Assembly (NCBI RefSeq): GCF_002760435.1
Contig: NZ_AUUU01000114.1
Span: 1 to 43,759 of the forward strand
Length of the DNA stretch: 43,759 bases
Direction of reading: 5' to 3'
DNA from: Clostridium sp. LS
GTDB taxonomy: Bacteria; Bacillota; Clostridia; Clostridiales; Clostridiaceae
The notes under the pieces: model-generated
The model's input: only the letters and a program-made list of their open reading frames with translations
Told to the model about the DNA's origin: nothing
The model's database searches: none
In this document: one piece after another, positions 8,354-17,567 of the stretch
Layout: each line of letters opens with the position of its first letter
How positions within the stretch are numbered: position 1 is the first letter of the stretch
Translations under genes and position numbers: made by a program

Positions 8354-9967
8354 ATGAATATAAAAGTTGAAATAGTATTAGGCTTTCTTGAATCAGGTAA
8401 AACTACTTTCATAAATTCCATGCTTAAAAGTGATGAACTACAAAATGAAACTATTGTGGTTATTCAAGATGAATTTGGTAAATGTGAAATAAAAGCTGAC
8501 TTTAATAATTCAAAAAGAAACAATAAAATTATTGCAATAAAAAATGACGGAAATGGTGATATTACTGCAAATTATATAAAACAAATCATACAAGAATATT
8601 CTCCAGATAGAATTTTCATCGAAGTAAATGGCATGAAAAATTCTAATGCTATTATTGATATATTTAATGATAAAAATATAAAAAAATTATGCAAAATTGA
8701 TGACATAATAACTGTAATTGATGTGAAAGAGTTTTCTATACTTTTTAGAAATATGAAAGGTATGCTAGTTCCTCATATTTTTAATAGCAATACTATAGTC
8801 TTAAATAATGTAAACAAATTAAACAAAAAAGAATTTATAAATATTCAAAAAGAAATTAGAAATATTAATGAAACGGCTCGCCTTCTAGAACATGTTTCTT
8901 TATTAAATGTAAAAGAACTTTATCAAGAAGAATATATAGAAATTAGCCAAAATCAAAATTTTTATTTAAAAACATTATTTTATATAAGTTTACTAATGTT
9001 TTTATTTATCTTCTTAACAACCTTATCAATGTCTGATGCTAGTATATATACCAAATATTTTGATGAGTTTAAAAGATTTTATACTGTATTTATAAGTATC
9101 TTAATTCAAGGTTTTCCCTTTATCTTAGTTGGAAGTTTTGTATCTGCAATAATACAAATTTGTATATCCAGAGAAACCTTTATTAAAATATTTCCAAAAA
9201 ATATTTTTTTATCGTGTATAATTGCTGCTTTGGCAGGTTTATTATTTCCTATATGTGATTGTGGGACAATTCCTGTTGTTAAAGGTCTTATAAAAAAGAA
9301 AATTCCTCTAGCTGCTGGAGTTACTTTCATGTTGGCAGCACCAATAGTAAATCCAATAGCAATTATCTCAACTGTATATGCTTTTCAAGGAATGAAATCA
9401 GTAGTAATTTATAGAATAATTGCCGGAATAATAATCTCTATTTTAGTAGGTTTAATTATGCAATTTTGTACAAAGAAAAACGAGAGTATTTTAAAAAGTG
9501 ATGATACTATAATTGATTGTAGCTGCGGCTTTTGTGATGATAATTATGTTTATTCTAAAAGTAAATTGGACAAGATTAAAGCAGTATTTATTCATGCAGG
9601 AGATGAATTTTTTAATATAGGTAAGTTTATGATTATTGGTACATTTTTATCTAGTATTTTTCAAACTATAGTATCCATAAATAATAATATGTTTGTTCCA
9701 AAGGATAGCAGAATTTCACTTTTATTAATGATGCTATTATCCTTCTTACTTTCAGTTTGTTCAACTTCAGATGCATTTATTGCAAAAGGCTTTTTAAAAC
9801 AATTTTCAATAAATTCAATAATGGGTTTTCTAGTAGCAGGCCCTATGCTGGATATTAAAAACACCATTATGCTTTTTGGCAGTTTTAAAAAGAAGTTTGT
9901 ACTTAAATTAATATCTACCATTCTTTTAGTATCATTTGGAGTTCTTATTAATCTTAAATTACTCTAG
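8354..9967 (+). CDS. G3E GTPase-like domain fused to a YcgR/ArsP-type permease, copy 2
   Basis: 537 aa, a close paralogue of the protein at 1053-2657 and far more alike in the permease half than in the GTPase half. The P-loop reads GFLESGKTT (10-18). DEFG and IEVNG are kept, the CxCC motif is again absent, and the guanine motif position reads NNVN. The permease half has FPICDCGTIPVV, MLAAPIVNPIA and a CSCGFC loop, the same spacing as the CDCGFC of copy 1. Conservation of an unusual GTPase-like domain in both copies argues that it is functional rather than decaying. The ATG follows a GAGGT site. It is now the first gene of its operon because the G3E gene upstream is deleted. Confidence 0.85.
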   Translation: MNIKVEIVLGFLESGKTTFINSMLKSDELQNETIVVIQDEFGKCEIKADFNNSKRNNKIIAIKNDGNGDITANYIKQIIQEYSPDRIFIEVNGMKNSNAIIDIFNDKNIKKLCKIDDIITVIDVKEFSILFRNMKGMLVPHIFNSNTIVLNNVNKLNKKEFINIQKEIRNINETARLLEHVSLLNVKELYQEEYIEISQNQNFYLKTLFYISLLMFLFIFLTTLSMSDASIYTKYFDEFKRFYTVFISILIQGFPFILVGSFVSAIIQICISRETFIKIFPKNIFLSCIIAALAGLLFPICDCGTIPVVKGLIKKKIPLAAGVTFMLAAPIVNPIAIISTVYAFQGMKSVVIYRIIAGIIISILVGLIMQFCTKKNESILKSDDTIIDCSCGFCDDNYVYSKSKLDKIKAVFIHAGDEFFNIGKFMIIGTFLSSIFQTIVSINNNMFVPKDSRISLLLMMLLSFLLSVCSTSDAFIAKGFLKQFSINSIMGFLVAGPMLDIKNTIMLFGSFKKKFVLKLISTILLVSFGVLINLKLL

Positions 9968-10036
9968 AGTACTGAGAATTATTTATCAGTAAATTATATC
10001 ATAAGACACCATAACGTTAATTTGGAGATGAATAAT

Positions 10037-10885
10037 ATGAAAAAATTAAATTTAGATATAGTTATTAAAATATTAATATTATTGGTTTTTTCGGCGTTTT
10101 ACTTTAGAATTATTAGAAATAATGAAATAATAATGTATGTACATCCAAGAATGATTCCATTTGTTATTTTTGGAATGATATCAATGTTTATAATTGCACT
10201 ATTTCTAATTCCAGACAGCTTCCGTAATAAAAAAAAGAAAATCAAGCTTAAAAATTATATAATTTTTATATTTCCATTAATTATGATATTTTTTATGCAA
10301 AATACTAATACAAACTCTGCGGTTACAACAGGTGATGTAAATATAAATTCTAATACTTCATCAAATACTGATTCTTCTAAAAGTTCAAATATATCTCCTA
10401 ATCAAAATAATGATTTGAAGAGCACTTTGCTCGCTAACTCAACCTATGAATTATATAGCGGGAAAACCGAAAGTGACGGACAAGGCATCCAAGATAAAAA
10501 TCAACTAGACATTGAAAATAATATTATACAAATAAATCTTAAAAATTTCGTACCTTCTCTTGATGTGATTCTAGGAAATCCTGATAAGTATATAGGTAAA
10601 GAAATAGAAATGTCAGGTTTCGTATATAAAGGCAAAGATTTAGATTTAAAAGGAAATGAATTTATACTAAGTAGATTTATGATGGTGTGTTGCGCGGCTG
10701 ATCTACAAGTTGCAGGAATTGAATGTGATAGTAATAATCTAGGATCTTACGATAATGGTACTTGGATAAAAGTAAAGGGGAAAATTAAAACTGATACTTC
10801 TGGAGATGAGGTGGATCCAATTATAGTTGCTGAACAAATAGAAAAAGATCCTAATCCAGATACTTCTTATGTATATCCATTTTAG
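10037..10885 (+). CDS. TIGR03943 family (YcgQ-like) membrane protein, copy 2
   Basis: 282 aa. The ATG at 10037 is chosen because it aligns with the start of copy 1 (MKKLN) and sits 9 bases after GGAG; an upstream TTG and ATG in frame are less well placed. It has the same two N-terminal helices and a third at about residue 80. The Ser/Asn-rich linker is longer than in copy 1. The C-terminal domain has the RFMMVCCAADLQ Cys-Cys motif and ends in YPF, as in copy 1. It follows the fusion gene by 69 bases and is closed by a hairpin overlapping its stop codon. It is presumed to work with the adjacent permease. Confidence 0.8.
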   Translation: MKKLNLDIVIKILILLVFSAFYFRIIRNNEIIMYVHPRMIPFVIFGMISMFIIALFLIPDSFRNKKKKIKLKNYIIFIFPLIMIFFMQNTNTNSAVTTGDVNINSNTSSNTDSSKSSNISPNQNNDLKSTLLANSTYELYSGKTESDGQGIQDKNQLDIENNIIQINLKNFVPSLDVILGNPDKYIGKEIEMSGFVYKGKDLDLKGNEFILSRFMMVCCAADLQVAGIECDSNNLGSYDNGTWIKVKGKIKTDTSGDEVDPIIVAEQIEKDPNPDTSYVYPF

Positions 10886-10908
10886 AAAATATGGATATAT
10901 GTTTTTTT
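10872..10908 (+). terminator. Intrinsic terminator overlapping the end of the TIGR03943 copy 2 gene
   Basis: A 9-bp perfect stem (10872-10880 with 10891-10899) spans the stop codon and is followed by a run of seven T. Confidence 0.75.
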
Positions 10909-10917
10909 CTAACAAAT

Positions 10918-10950
10918 AGCCTCATACTGATTTCATGATATGAGGCTTTC
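10918..10950 (+). terminator. Second hairpin, possible back-up terminator
   Basis: A 9-bp perfect stem (10918-10926 with 10939-10947) has a 12-base loop, but its T-run is poor. Confidence 0.4.
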
Positions 10951-11112
10951 AATATTCTAACAAAAAAGTCTAAGTTATCTATGGTACAGTTTACCGTAAA
11001 TAACGTAGACTATTTCTATGCTACAACATTTAAGAATACTGTGAACTAAATTTTGCATTGGCGTGTATTTCAGGTAATATATATTAAACTATAAAATACA
11101 ATATACGAATAA

Positions 11113-11178
11113 CTACTTTTTATCCCATTCCGGTACCATCAGTTCAGTATTGCCGCAGTTAGGACATTTACCATGCGT
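11113..11178 (-). pseudogene. Short C-terminal zinc-ribbon-like remnant
   Basis: On the minus strand an in-frame stretch reads HGKCPNCGNTELMVPEWDKK and then a stop. The CPNCG knuckle and defined end look like a protein tail, but stops lie just upstream. The parent gene is not recognised. The rest of the 10.95-11.32 kb gap shows nothing clear. Confidence 0.25.
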
Positions 11179-11324
11179 TTACCCATTGAATGAAAGGTAA
11201 AAATATAATTAAAAACACTTATTTTAAAGCTTGAACCACATTTAAGTCAGATAAAATTTTTATAAAAGTGCAGCCTTTCTTATTTCTTTAAAATCCTACA
11301 TCAAGATAAAAAAAGCCTTACGAT

Positions 11325-11877
11325 TTAGGCGTTAAATAGTCCGTCCTTTTCTTCAAAAAGAATTTCTACTTGCTTTTTACCTTCGAGTTCATTGTTAAAA
11401 TATTTTTGTATTCTTTCCATTTCAGAACTTTTTAAAAGTTCTCCAATATCAGATACACGGTTTTTAATTGTTTGATGACTAGGATTGCAAAGCACTGAAG
11501 AGTCATTTTGTTTGCTCACATTTCTAAAGGATTCTGCTGACGCTTCGTTTACTAAATTTACAGCTTGCTTAAGAGTTGATTTTCCAAAAAAATCAATATC
11601 TAATGCTTCGTCCAATAAAAATGTTGTCTTAGATTCAGCTCTACTTATTTTCTCTCTATAATATCTGCGCTTATAAGTTACACTACCAAAGGAAGTATTT
11701 ATGGTACGTTTTCTTTTTATATCTATAAATTCCTTTATCTCTGCTATTAAATATTTCATCATCAATGCTTTCTAAAATTTTTCGAAAAATATCAGTACCT
11801 ATTTCATAGAGAAATTCTGCAATTTTTTTCTCAATAATATTGAATTATAAGTCGCTATATTCTATACTATTACACAT
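11325..11877 (-). pseudogene. Broken ISLre2/UPF0236-type transposase
   Basis: The start at 11877 has a GGAGGG site. The reading frame has an in-frame TAA at codon 11, continues (IIEKKIAEFLYEIGTDIF), then needs a frameshift near 11720-11735 to enter the frame that reads KRKRTINTSFGSVTYKRRYY and LLDEALDIDFFG. These match the N-terminal part of ISLre2-family (UPF0236) transposases, which are normally about 450-480 aa. Here the protein stops after the FEEKDG segment, so the C-terminal catalytic half is missing. It is inactive and marks this as a zone of past insertion. No clear terminal inverted repeats were found. Confidence 0.75.
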
Positions 11878-12219
11878 ATAAATCCCTCCATTCAATATGT
11901 TTTGTTCTTAATTATATTGTAATAGGGATTTATATGTTTGGGGAGATATTTTTCAATTATATGGAATATCTTCCTTTATTTTTGCCTACAAAAATTTTAC
12001 GAACACATGTAAATATTTTGTCAATAATATCTATTTAAACATAATTTTTTGGTTATTTAAATAGTATTTTATCGCTCTATATAAATTATCTAAATACTAT
12101 CTCTATTTGGTGCAGAAAGATACACCAACTTAATGACTGCATAATTTATGAAGAATATGTACTTATATTTCACAGAATAACTTTTAACTCTTATTTATAT
12201 AGAATATTAAGAAAAGTAT
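11878..12219. other. Intergenic region without a recognised gene
   Basis: AT-rich sequence between the transposase remnant and the small membrane protein gene. No ORF with a ribosome site, repeat or clear hairpin was seen. Confidence 0.5.
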
Positions 12220-12558
12220 TTATCTTATTTTTGTCATTCTATATATAATTATGAGTATCACAATAATTAAACCTGAACCATATATAAGTTGGTTATATTT
12301 TGCTAACCATCTTGGTAGAAATATATCAAATCCAATTTCAGGATTATCAATATATTTATATCCCAAAATTGTTAAAGGGCATTTTCCTTTATAAATTATC
12401 AAAATTACAACTTCAATAATTTCAAAACCAATTGCAATCCATAAATATAAATCTATCTTATTATAAATTCCTGCATATAATATATAGCAAAATATAAAAA
12501 CATAAAAGGCCCATATTATTGTATGTATCAGTTTCAAATAGAATAATTTCTTATCCAC
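12220..12558 (-). CDS. Small four-helix membrane protein, unknown function (possibly DUF2784-like)
   Basis: 112 aa with four predicted membrane helices (about 7-28, 36-55, 62-78 allowing for KGKCPLT at 57-63, and 92-108). The KGKCPLT motif followed by a short amphipathic loop and a last helix is reminiscent of DUF2784 proteins, but the match is by eye only. Start ATG at 12558 with GGAGG upstream. It lies downstream of the XRE regulator gene but is separated from it by a bidirectional terminator, so it is probably transcribed alone. No function can be assigned. Confidence 0.6.
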   Translation of the reverse strand: MDKKLFYLKLIHTIIWAFYVFIFCYILYAGIYNKIDLYLWIAIGFEIIEVVILIIYKGKCPLTILGYKYIDNPEIGFDIFLPRWLAKYNQLIYGSGLIIVILIIIYRMTKIR

Positions 12559-12620
12559 ATTTCTTCCTCCATTTAAATAAATGTTTACTTCTCCATAATA
12601 ACTGAAGAATAGAGAAAATT

Positions 12621-12660
12621 AAAACAGCTACAATATCATGTAATTCTTGTAGCTGTTATT
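12621..12660. terminator. Intrinsic terminator
   Basis: A perfect 11-bp stem (12623-12633 with 12647-12657) is flanked by A and T runs. It closes the XRE regulator gene on the minus strand. Confidence 0.75.
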
Positions 12661-12733
12661 TTAATGATTTGTGAATGGTTTAAATATTAAACTACTTGTA
12701 CTCAATTACTGCATTGTACTATACAGGTTCATC

Positions 12734-13057
12734 CTATTTAAAGTGCTTACCTAATAGCTTAATCATGTTTGCTACAAAATCTAACTGATTATCATTCAGA
12801 TCATGCAAAAGCACCTTAATCTTATCATATTTAGAATTAGAAGTCTGATTTGTATTAAGTAATGAGTCAATAGAGAGTTCAAACACTTCTGCAATCTTGC
12901 ATAACTTTTCTATACTAACCCCCCTATCTCCTCTTTCAACAAGCCCTAAAAATGAAGGAGATACATTTATGATTTCAGCTAGCTCTTCTATAGTTAGTTT
13001 TCTTTTCATACGTTCTTCTCTAATACGTACTCCAAGAATTTTTATATCAAATTCCAT
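12734..13057 (-). CDS. XRE-family (Cro/CI-type HTH) transcriptional regulator
   Basis: 107 aa. An N-terminal helix-turn-helix (about 6-60) is seen: LGVRIREERMKRKLTIEELA, then INVSPSFLGLVERGDRG, the typical XRE recognition region. A short C-terminal helical tail follows. The ATG at 13057 is chosen because the ribosome site GAGGTGATT precedes it; an upstream GTG would overlap that site. A 15-bp palindrome overlaps the ribosome site and suggests self-regulation. It is divergent from the dynamin operon, about 315 bases away, so it may control that operon, though no direct evidence links them. Confidence 0.85.
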   Translation of the reverse strand: MEFDIKILGVRIREERMKRKLTIEELAEIINVSPSFLGLVERGDRGVSIEKLCKIAEVFELSIDSLLNTNQTSNSKYDKIKVLLHDLNDNQLDFVANMIKLLGKHFK

Positions 13058-13064
13058 TAGAATC

Positions 13065-13079
13065 ACCTCATATTGAGGT
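13065..13079. promoter_or_regulatory. Palindrome over the ribosome site of the XRE gene
   Basis: ACCTCA-TAT-TGAGGT is a perfect 6+3+6 palindrome lying over the Shine-Dalgarno of the regulator. It could be an autoregulatory operator or an RNA hairpin that hides the site. Confidence 0.35.
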
Positions 13080-13374
13080 TATCTTTTTTATATTACTCAC
13101 TCCATCAACTATAAGAATTATAATTTAAATTCTTGTAGAATTATTTTTATTATTCGATATAATATATAGTAGGCTTTGTTTTATGTAAAATTAACCTTAA
13201 AAATAATTATTATAGCATTAATACATGTCTGGATTATGTTGAAAATTGCAGTAATTTATATAAAAGATGTAGTAATACTCTATCTAATTAATAACTTTAG
13301 ATGCTATTTATATATATTACATAAGATGATCTACTGTAATTGAGATCAATCGCTTTAGAAAGGACGGTAATGAC
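13080..13374. other. Upstream region of the dynamin operon
   Basis: AT-rich, with no ORF. It must contain the operon promoter, but no convincing -35/-10 pair stands out. No second copy of the XRE palindrome was found here. Confidence 0.4.
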
Positions 13375-15270
13375 ATGACTGGTTTTGATTTATCAGTATA
13401 TAGTAACAAAAAGGATTTTTTAATTAACAACTTAAATAAGCTATCAGAAATAGCTTCTGACTTAGGAATTGAGGATACAGCAATCTATATTCAAAAATCA
13501 ATTTCAGAACTTAAAGATGATAAATTTAAAATTGTAGTAGTAGGTGAATTCTCAAGGGGCAAATCTACTTTTATAAATGCACTCTTAGGTAAGAGAATAT
13601 TTCCTGCCGCTACTAAACCTACAACAACAATTTTAAATAAAATTTCATATAGTGAAATCCCATCTTACAAAGTTGTGTTTAAAGATAATGAAAACTCATT
13701 TAGAAATATTACTGAAGATGAATTCAAAAAAATAGTTGCTCCTAAAGAGCCTATTATTGATGATGAACAATCTGAACTTGATTATGAAAATGCTCTGAGG
13801 GAAATAAGTAAAATTTCTTATGCAGATATAGGGTATCCAACAGAATTATGCAAAGGAGGTATTGAAATAGTAGATACACCTGGTACAAATGATCTTGATG
13901 CTGCTAGAGAAGAGATTACATATAGATTTATTCCTGAATCAGATGTAGCTATTATGCTACTGTCAGCAAATCAAGCATTAGCAGACTCAGAAATGCATTT
14001 TTTAAAAGATAGAATTTTAAAAGCAGATATTCAAAAAATATACTTCGTAATTAACTTTAAAGATAGAATAAGAGACGAAAGAGATCAATTAAAGATAATT
14101 GATTATGTAAGAGAACATTTAGAGCCTGTTATAAATAACCCAAAAGTTTTTATGGTATCTTCAAAAGGTGCATTAACTTTTAGGAGATCATTTAATAACG
14201 AAGAAGTAAAAGGTGAAATTCCCACTATTGAATCAACTGGATTTGTGGAGCTTGAAGAAAATATGTCAGAATTTCTATCAAATGAAAGAGGTAATATAAA
14301 ATTATCTAAATATATAGAACGAGGAATTAGGATAAGCTCAGATTTAAGAAAAAACTCTATAGCTATTTCTTTAGGAACATTAGATATTGGTATTAATGAA
14401 CTACAACAAAAGATAGATAAATTAAAACCAGAAGTTGATAGAGTACGATATATCTGCAATGATTCTATTAATGATTTTAAAAGAATTCTTATGAATCATG
14501 GCACTGAAATACAATCAGAATTTCGTAGAGGTCTAGAAAGAATAGCTCATGCTGCAGTAAATGCTATTGATAACTACACCGGTGATCTAAATAAAAATGA
14601 TATCGCTAGAGCTGTTGAAAATACAGTTGCACCACTACAAACAGATTTGCAAGATAGAATAAGTAAGCACCAGCAGGATTTAATACTTGATGAAATTAAT
14701 AGATTAAATAGAAAACTTGCCTATGAGTGGGAATCTATCAACGACTCAATTTATAATGAATTAATAGCTGGATCATCACAAATTACTCTTTTAGAAAACC
14801 AGAAAAATAATTCATCAACCTATTCAAAAGATGATCTTAAACAATTACTTGCTAACCCTCTATTCCTTTCAGCATTTGTATTTAGAAGTATATTAATTAA
14901 TCATCCAATTTTTGCAATAGGGGCTTTTATAGCTGGTTCTATATCATCTGTTTTTAAGAAGCTAAATAGAGGTAAAGAACTTACAAAAATAAAAGCCGAA
15001 ATTGATAAGGATCATCGCGAATCTATTCCCAAATTAATAAATTCATTTAACTCTCAATGGCAAGAAAGCGTAACTGATATAGTTGAGATTATTAAAGAAG
15101 AATTAGATAGAAAATACGATGGTATTGAACAACAATTAAATTCAATTTTAGGTGAAAGGTTCAAGGAAGAAGTAAAAGTTGATGAAAAAAGGAAAGTTCT
15201 ACATGAACAAGATAAGTTGTTAGAGGCTATAATTAATGATTTAAAAGAACTATCCACTAGTTTGACATAA
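13375..15270 (+). CDS. Bacterial dynamin-like GTPase 1
   Basis: 631 aa. The dynamin-type GTPase motifs are complete: G1 GEFSRGKS (57-64), a G2 Thr in KPTTT (81-85), G3 DTPG (167-170) and G4 NFKD (227-230). A long helical stalk region follows to about 490. A hydrophobic stretch at about 494-525 (AFVFRSILINHPIF, then IAGSISS) is the likely membrane-inserting paddle. A second charged helical region ends the protein. This is the layout of bacterial dynamin-like proteins such as Nostoc BDLP and Bacillus DynA, which bind and remodel membranes. The ATG has an AAAGGA site. It opens an operon with two further dynamins, as in known paired BDLP loci (for example LeoA or C. jejuni DLP1/2), suggesting hetero-oligomers. 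Membrane repair or phage/stress protection is possible. Confidence 0.9.
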   Translation: MTGFDLSVYSNKKDFLINNLNKLSEIASDLGIEDTAIYIQKSISELKDDKFKIVVVGEFSRGKSTFINALLGKRIFPAATKPTTTILNKISYSEIPSYKVVFKDNENSFRNITEDEFKKIVAPKEPIIDDEQSELDYENALREISKISYADIGYPTELCKGGIEIVDTPGTNDLDAAREEITYRFIPESDVAIMLLSANQALADSEMHFLKDRILKADIQKIYFVINFKDRIRDERDQLKIIDYVREHLEPVINNPKVFMVSSKGALTFRRSFNNEEVKGEIPTIESTGFVELEENMSEFLSNERGNIKLSKYIERGIRISSDLRKNSIAISLGTLDIGINELQQKIDKLKPEVDRVRYICNDSINDFKRILMNHGTEIQSEFRRGLERIAHAAVNAIDNYTGDLNKNDIARAVENTVAPLQTDLQDRISKHQQDLILDEINRLNRKLAYEWESINDSIYNELIAGSSQITLLENQKNNSSTYSKDDLKQLLANPLFLSAFVFRSILINHPIFAIGAFIAGSISSVFKKLNRGKELTKIKAEIDKDHRESIPKLINSFNSQWQESVTDIVEIIKEELDRKYDGIEQQLNSILGERFKEEVKVDEKRKVLHEQDKLLEAIINDLKELSTSLT

Positions 15271-15297
15271 ACAATAAAGTCACAGAAGGGAATTTTA

Positions 15298-15489
15298 ATG
15301 GGTAAATTATCTAGTATGTTATATAATTTTCAAAGGTGGCAGAGTTTTAAATTATTTTAAAACACTATCTAGTGTTGATAAAAATAAGATAATCAAAAGA
15401 GCAGTAATAAATCTGTAAATAAAGTAGTGTATAAAAACACACATAAGATTATAAGAAAACTAAAAGACATAGGATTACAGGAGGTCTGT
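15298..15489 (+). pseudogene. Frameshifted small basic protein remnant
   Basis: A start at 15298 with AGAAGGG upstream gives MGKLSSMLYNF and then a stop. The adjacent frame continues as FKGGRVLNYFKTLSSVDKN and IIKRAV. A second shift gives NKSVNKVVYKNTHKIIRKL, leading into the next small ORF. Three frames joining without gaps look like a small Lys-rich protein that has suffered two frameshifts. I do not recognise a named family with confidence. It lies between dynamin genes 1 and 2. Confidence 0.4.
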
Positions 15490-15609
15490 ATGGAGTTCAA
15501 ACATAAATTAATGATTGCAAGTCTTATTATGATATTAGGGATTTTCTGCCCTATAATATGGATTATAGCTTTCATTGTGTTATATTTTAAGTTTAATAAA
15601 AACAATTAG
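15490..15609 (+). CDS. Small single-pass membrane protein, unknown
   Basis: 39 aa starting at ATG 15490, which has a strong GGAGG site (15480-15484). The peptide is basic at the start and end, with one hydrophobic helix (about 8-32). It is in frame with the end of the frameshifted remnant upstream and could be a surviving part of it, but it has its own good start. It sits inside the dynamin operon, so a membrane partner peptide is possible. Confidence 0.45.
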   Translation: MEFKHKLMIASLIMILGIFCPIIWIIAFIVLYFKFNKNN

Positions 15610-15622
15610 AGGATGATTTACA

Positions 15623-15763
15623 ATGTTTACAGATGTAGATAAAAAAGCAGAAGATAAATGTGGAACAGGTTGTTTAATCATTAATGCTGAAGGCAATCTA
15701 CTATTAAGGTTGAGATGCAAAAGGGTGTTCACCATTAATGAAATTAAGGAGGATTATTGTTAA
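15623..15763 (+). CDS. 46-residue Cys-containing peptide overlapping dynamin 2
   Basis: The ATG at 15623 follows a GAGGATG site. The ORF encodes 46 residues with four Cys: a KCGTGC pair near residues 13-17, then RC and a final YC. Its stop overlaps the next start as TAATG (15761-15765), typical of translational coupling. The Cys spacing could bind a metal, but no family is recognised. It is too short for most automated gene calls and so may be unannotated in relatives. Confidence 0.45.
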   Translation: MFTDVDKKAEDKCGTGCLIINAEGNLLLRLRCKRVFTINEIKEDYC

Positions 15764-17553
15764 TGAAAAATTTTGAAGACTTAAAAAATGAAATGCAACA
15801 TTGTATTGAACGGTTAATTAGCGAAGTTATCGTCTTTATTCCCGAAACAATACAAAAAAAATATGCTGAAGACTTGTTGGAGGATTTACAAAATGAATTC
15901 TATACAGTTGTAATACTTGGTGAATTTAAGAGAGGTAAATCAACATTTGTAAATTCTTTATTGGGAGAAAATATATTACCTGTTGATGTCACTCCAACCA
16001 CAGCAACAATAAATGCTATACTTTGGGATAATGAAAAATATATGTCTGTTTATAAAACAGATGGGTCAGTTGATACTTTAGAACTGAAAAATGAAAATTT
16101 AAAGAATTACGTTGCAGGCGCTGAATTTGATCCTGCTTCAATTCAGTATATAAAGCTAGGAATGTCTGCTAATATTCTAAAAAACAAAGTTGTTTTAGTA
16201 GATACTCCCGGTGTTGATGATTTGAATCAACAAAGAGTTGATATTACATATAAATTCATTCCAAGAGCTGATGCGGTACTATTTCTACTTGATGCTACTA
16301 ACCCGGTAAGAAGGACTGAAAAGGAATTTATTGAAGATAATCTTTTAAGTAATGGAATTGATAAAATAGTATTTATTGCTAACTTCTTTGACCAGATAGA
16401 CGAAGAAGAAGCTGAAGATGCTATTGAAGATATATCAAATAGACTTAGGAATGCATTAGGAGACAAAGACGTTCAATTGTTTGGCCTTTCCGCTAGACAA
16501 GCTCTTGATGCTAAAGTAAATGAAGACAACGAACTTCTTGAAATGTCTGGACTTTCAAAGGTGGAAAATGCACTAACCAAAATAATTGAATCAGGAACTC
16601 AAACTGAAGAAAAGATGGTCCGCTATAAGAAAAGATTACTAATGATATTAAATGCTTTGGAGCGAGAACTCAATTCATTAATTCACTTAGAAGGTTCAAG
16701 TATAAAATACCTTGATAATGAACTTAAAAGTATATCCCAATTAATAAAAGAAGAAGAAAAGCGTAAGGCTTCTTTAGATGAATATGTACGAAGACAGGAA
16801 AATGAAATGCTTGCAATAGTACGTAAATCTGTAAACTATTTTGGAGAGAATCTCAGAAACGACCTATATGATATGGTAGAAGATTATAAAGGTTCAGATT
16901 TCAAAAGTTTTATTGAAAGACAAATACCTAGAATAATAAAAAGAGATATTAATAGATGGATTCAACAGAACATGGCCGCTATAAGCAAAATGCTTCAAAT
17001 GCTTGAAAATGAGCTTGCTTTAGGCTTAGCAAGACACTTTAACACTGCAATAACTAAACTTAACACTCATAAAGTGGGTAATGATATAGATAGCAATAAT
17101 TTATTCACCTTTCAAATTGAAGCAGAAGATATATCAAAAACTCCATTAATGGCTGGAATATTAGCTGCAGCTGCATCAGGCTTAGCATCCATCCTTGCCG
17201 GTCCTATTTTAATGCCTTTTATAGGAATGGCTGGATTTCCATTTATTCAGAAGAAAATGCTTGAAGACAAACTCGCAGAAGCTAAGAATAAGCTAAGACC
17301 AGAGTTAAATATAGCAATAGATAACGTTATAGAAAACTTTAGTTCCTGTTTAGATGAACTAATTCTCAATAAAACTCATGAAATTAAAAATGCTTGCAGC
17401 ATAACCTACGATCGCCTTCTATCTTCTATAAGCTTAAAAATTCAAAATGAAATTAATGAAAAGCAAAATGTAAAAATAAACTCACAAGATAAACTTAACA
17501 ACCTTAACAAAGGTATAAGCATAATTAATGAAATTATGACTATTTTAAACTAA
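15763..17553 (+). CDS. Bacterial dynamin-like GTPase 2
   Basis: 596 aa from the ATG at 15763. This start is chosen because AGGAGG (15747-15752) is correctly spaced; an upstream in-frame TTG is not. GTPase motifs are G1 GEFKRGKS (53-60), G2 TPTTAT (77-82), G3 DTPG (147-150) and G4 NFFD (207-210). The helical region holds a coiled-coil-like segment (about 300-345). A hydrophobic membrane segment lies at about 461-500 (MAGILAAAASGLASILAG, then LMPFIGMAG), followed by a C-terminal helical region. The start overlaps the stop of the 46-residue peptide. The three dynamins differ in length and in their membrane region, so they are paralogues with separate roles rather than recent duplicates. Confidence 0.9.
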   Translation: MKNFEDLKNEMQHCIERLISEVIVFIPETIQKKYAEDLLEDLQNEFYTVVILGEFKRGKSTFVNSLLGENILPVDVTPTTATINAILWDNEKYMSVYKTDGSVDTLELKNENLKNYVAGAEFDPASIQYIKLGMSANILKNKVVLVDTPGVDDLNQQRVDITYKFIPRADAVLFLLDATNPVRRTEKEFIEDNLLSNGIDKIVFIANFFDQIDEEEAEDAIEDISNRLRNALGDKDVQLFGLSARQALDAKVNEDNELLEMSGLSKVENALTKIIESGTQTEEKMVRYKKRLLMILNALERELNSLIHLEGSSIKYLDNELKSISQLIKEEEKRKASLDEYVRRQENEMLAIVRKSVNYFGENLRNDLYDMVEDYKGSDFKSFIERQIPRIIKRDINRWIQQNMAAISKMLQMLENELALGLARHFNTAITKLNTHKVGNDIDSNNLFTFQIEAEDISKTPLMAGILAAAASGLASILAGPILMPFIGMAGFPFIQKKMLEDKLAEAKNKLRPELNIAIDNVIENFSSCLDELILNKTHEIKNACSITYDRLLSSISLKIQNEINEKQNVKINSQDKLNNLNKGISIINEIMTILN

Positions 17554-17567
17554 AGGAGGATCTTATC

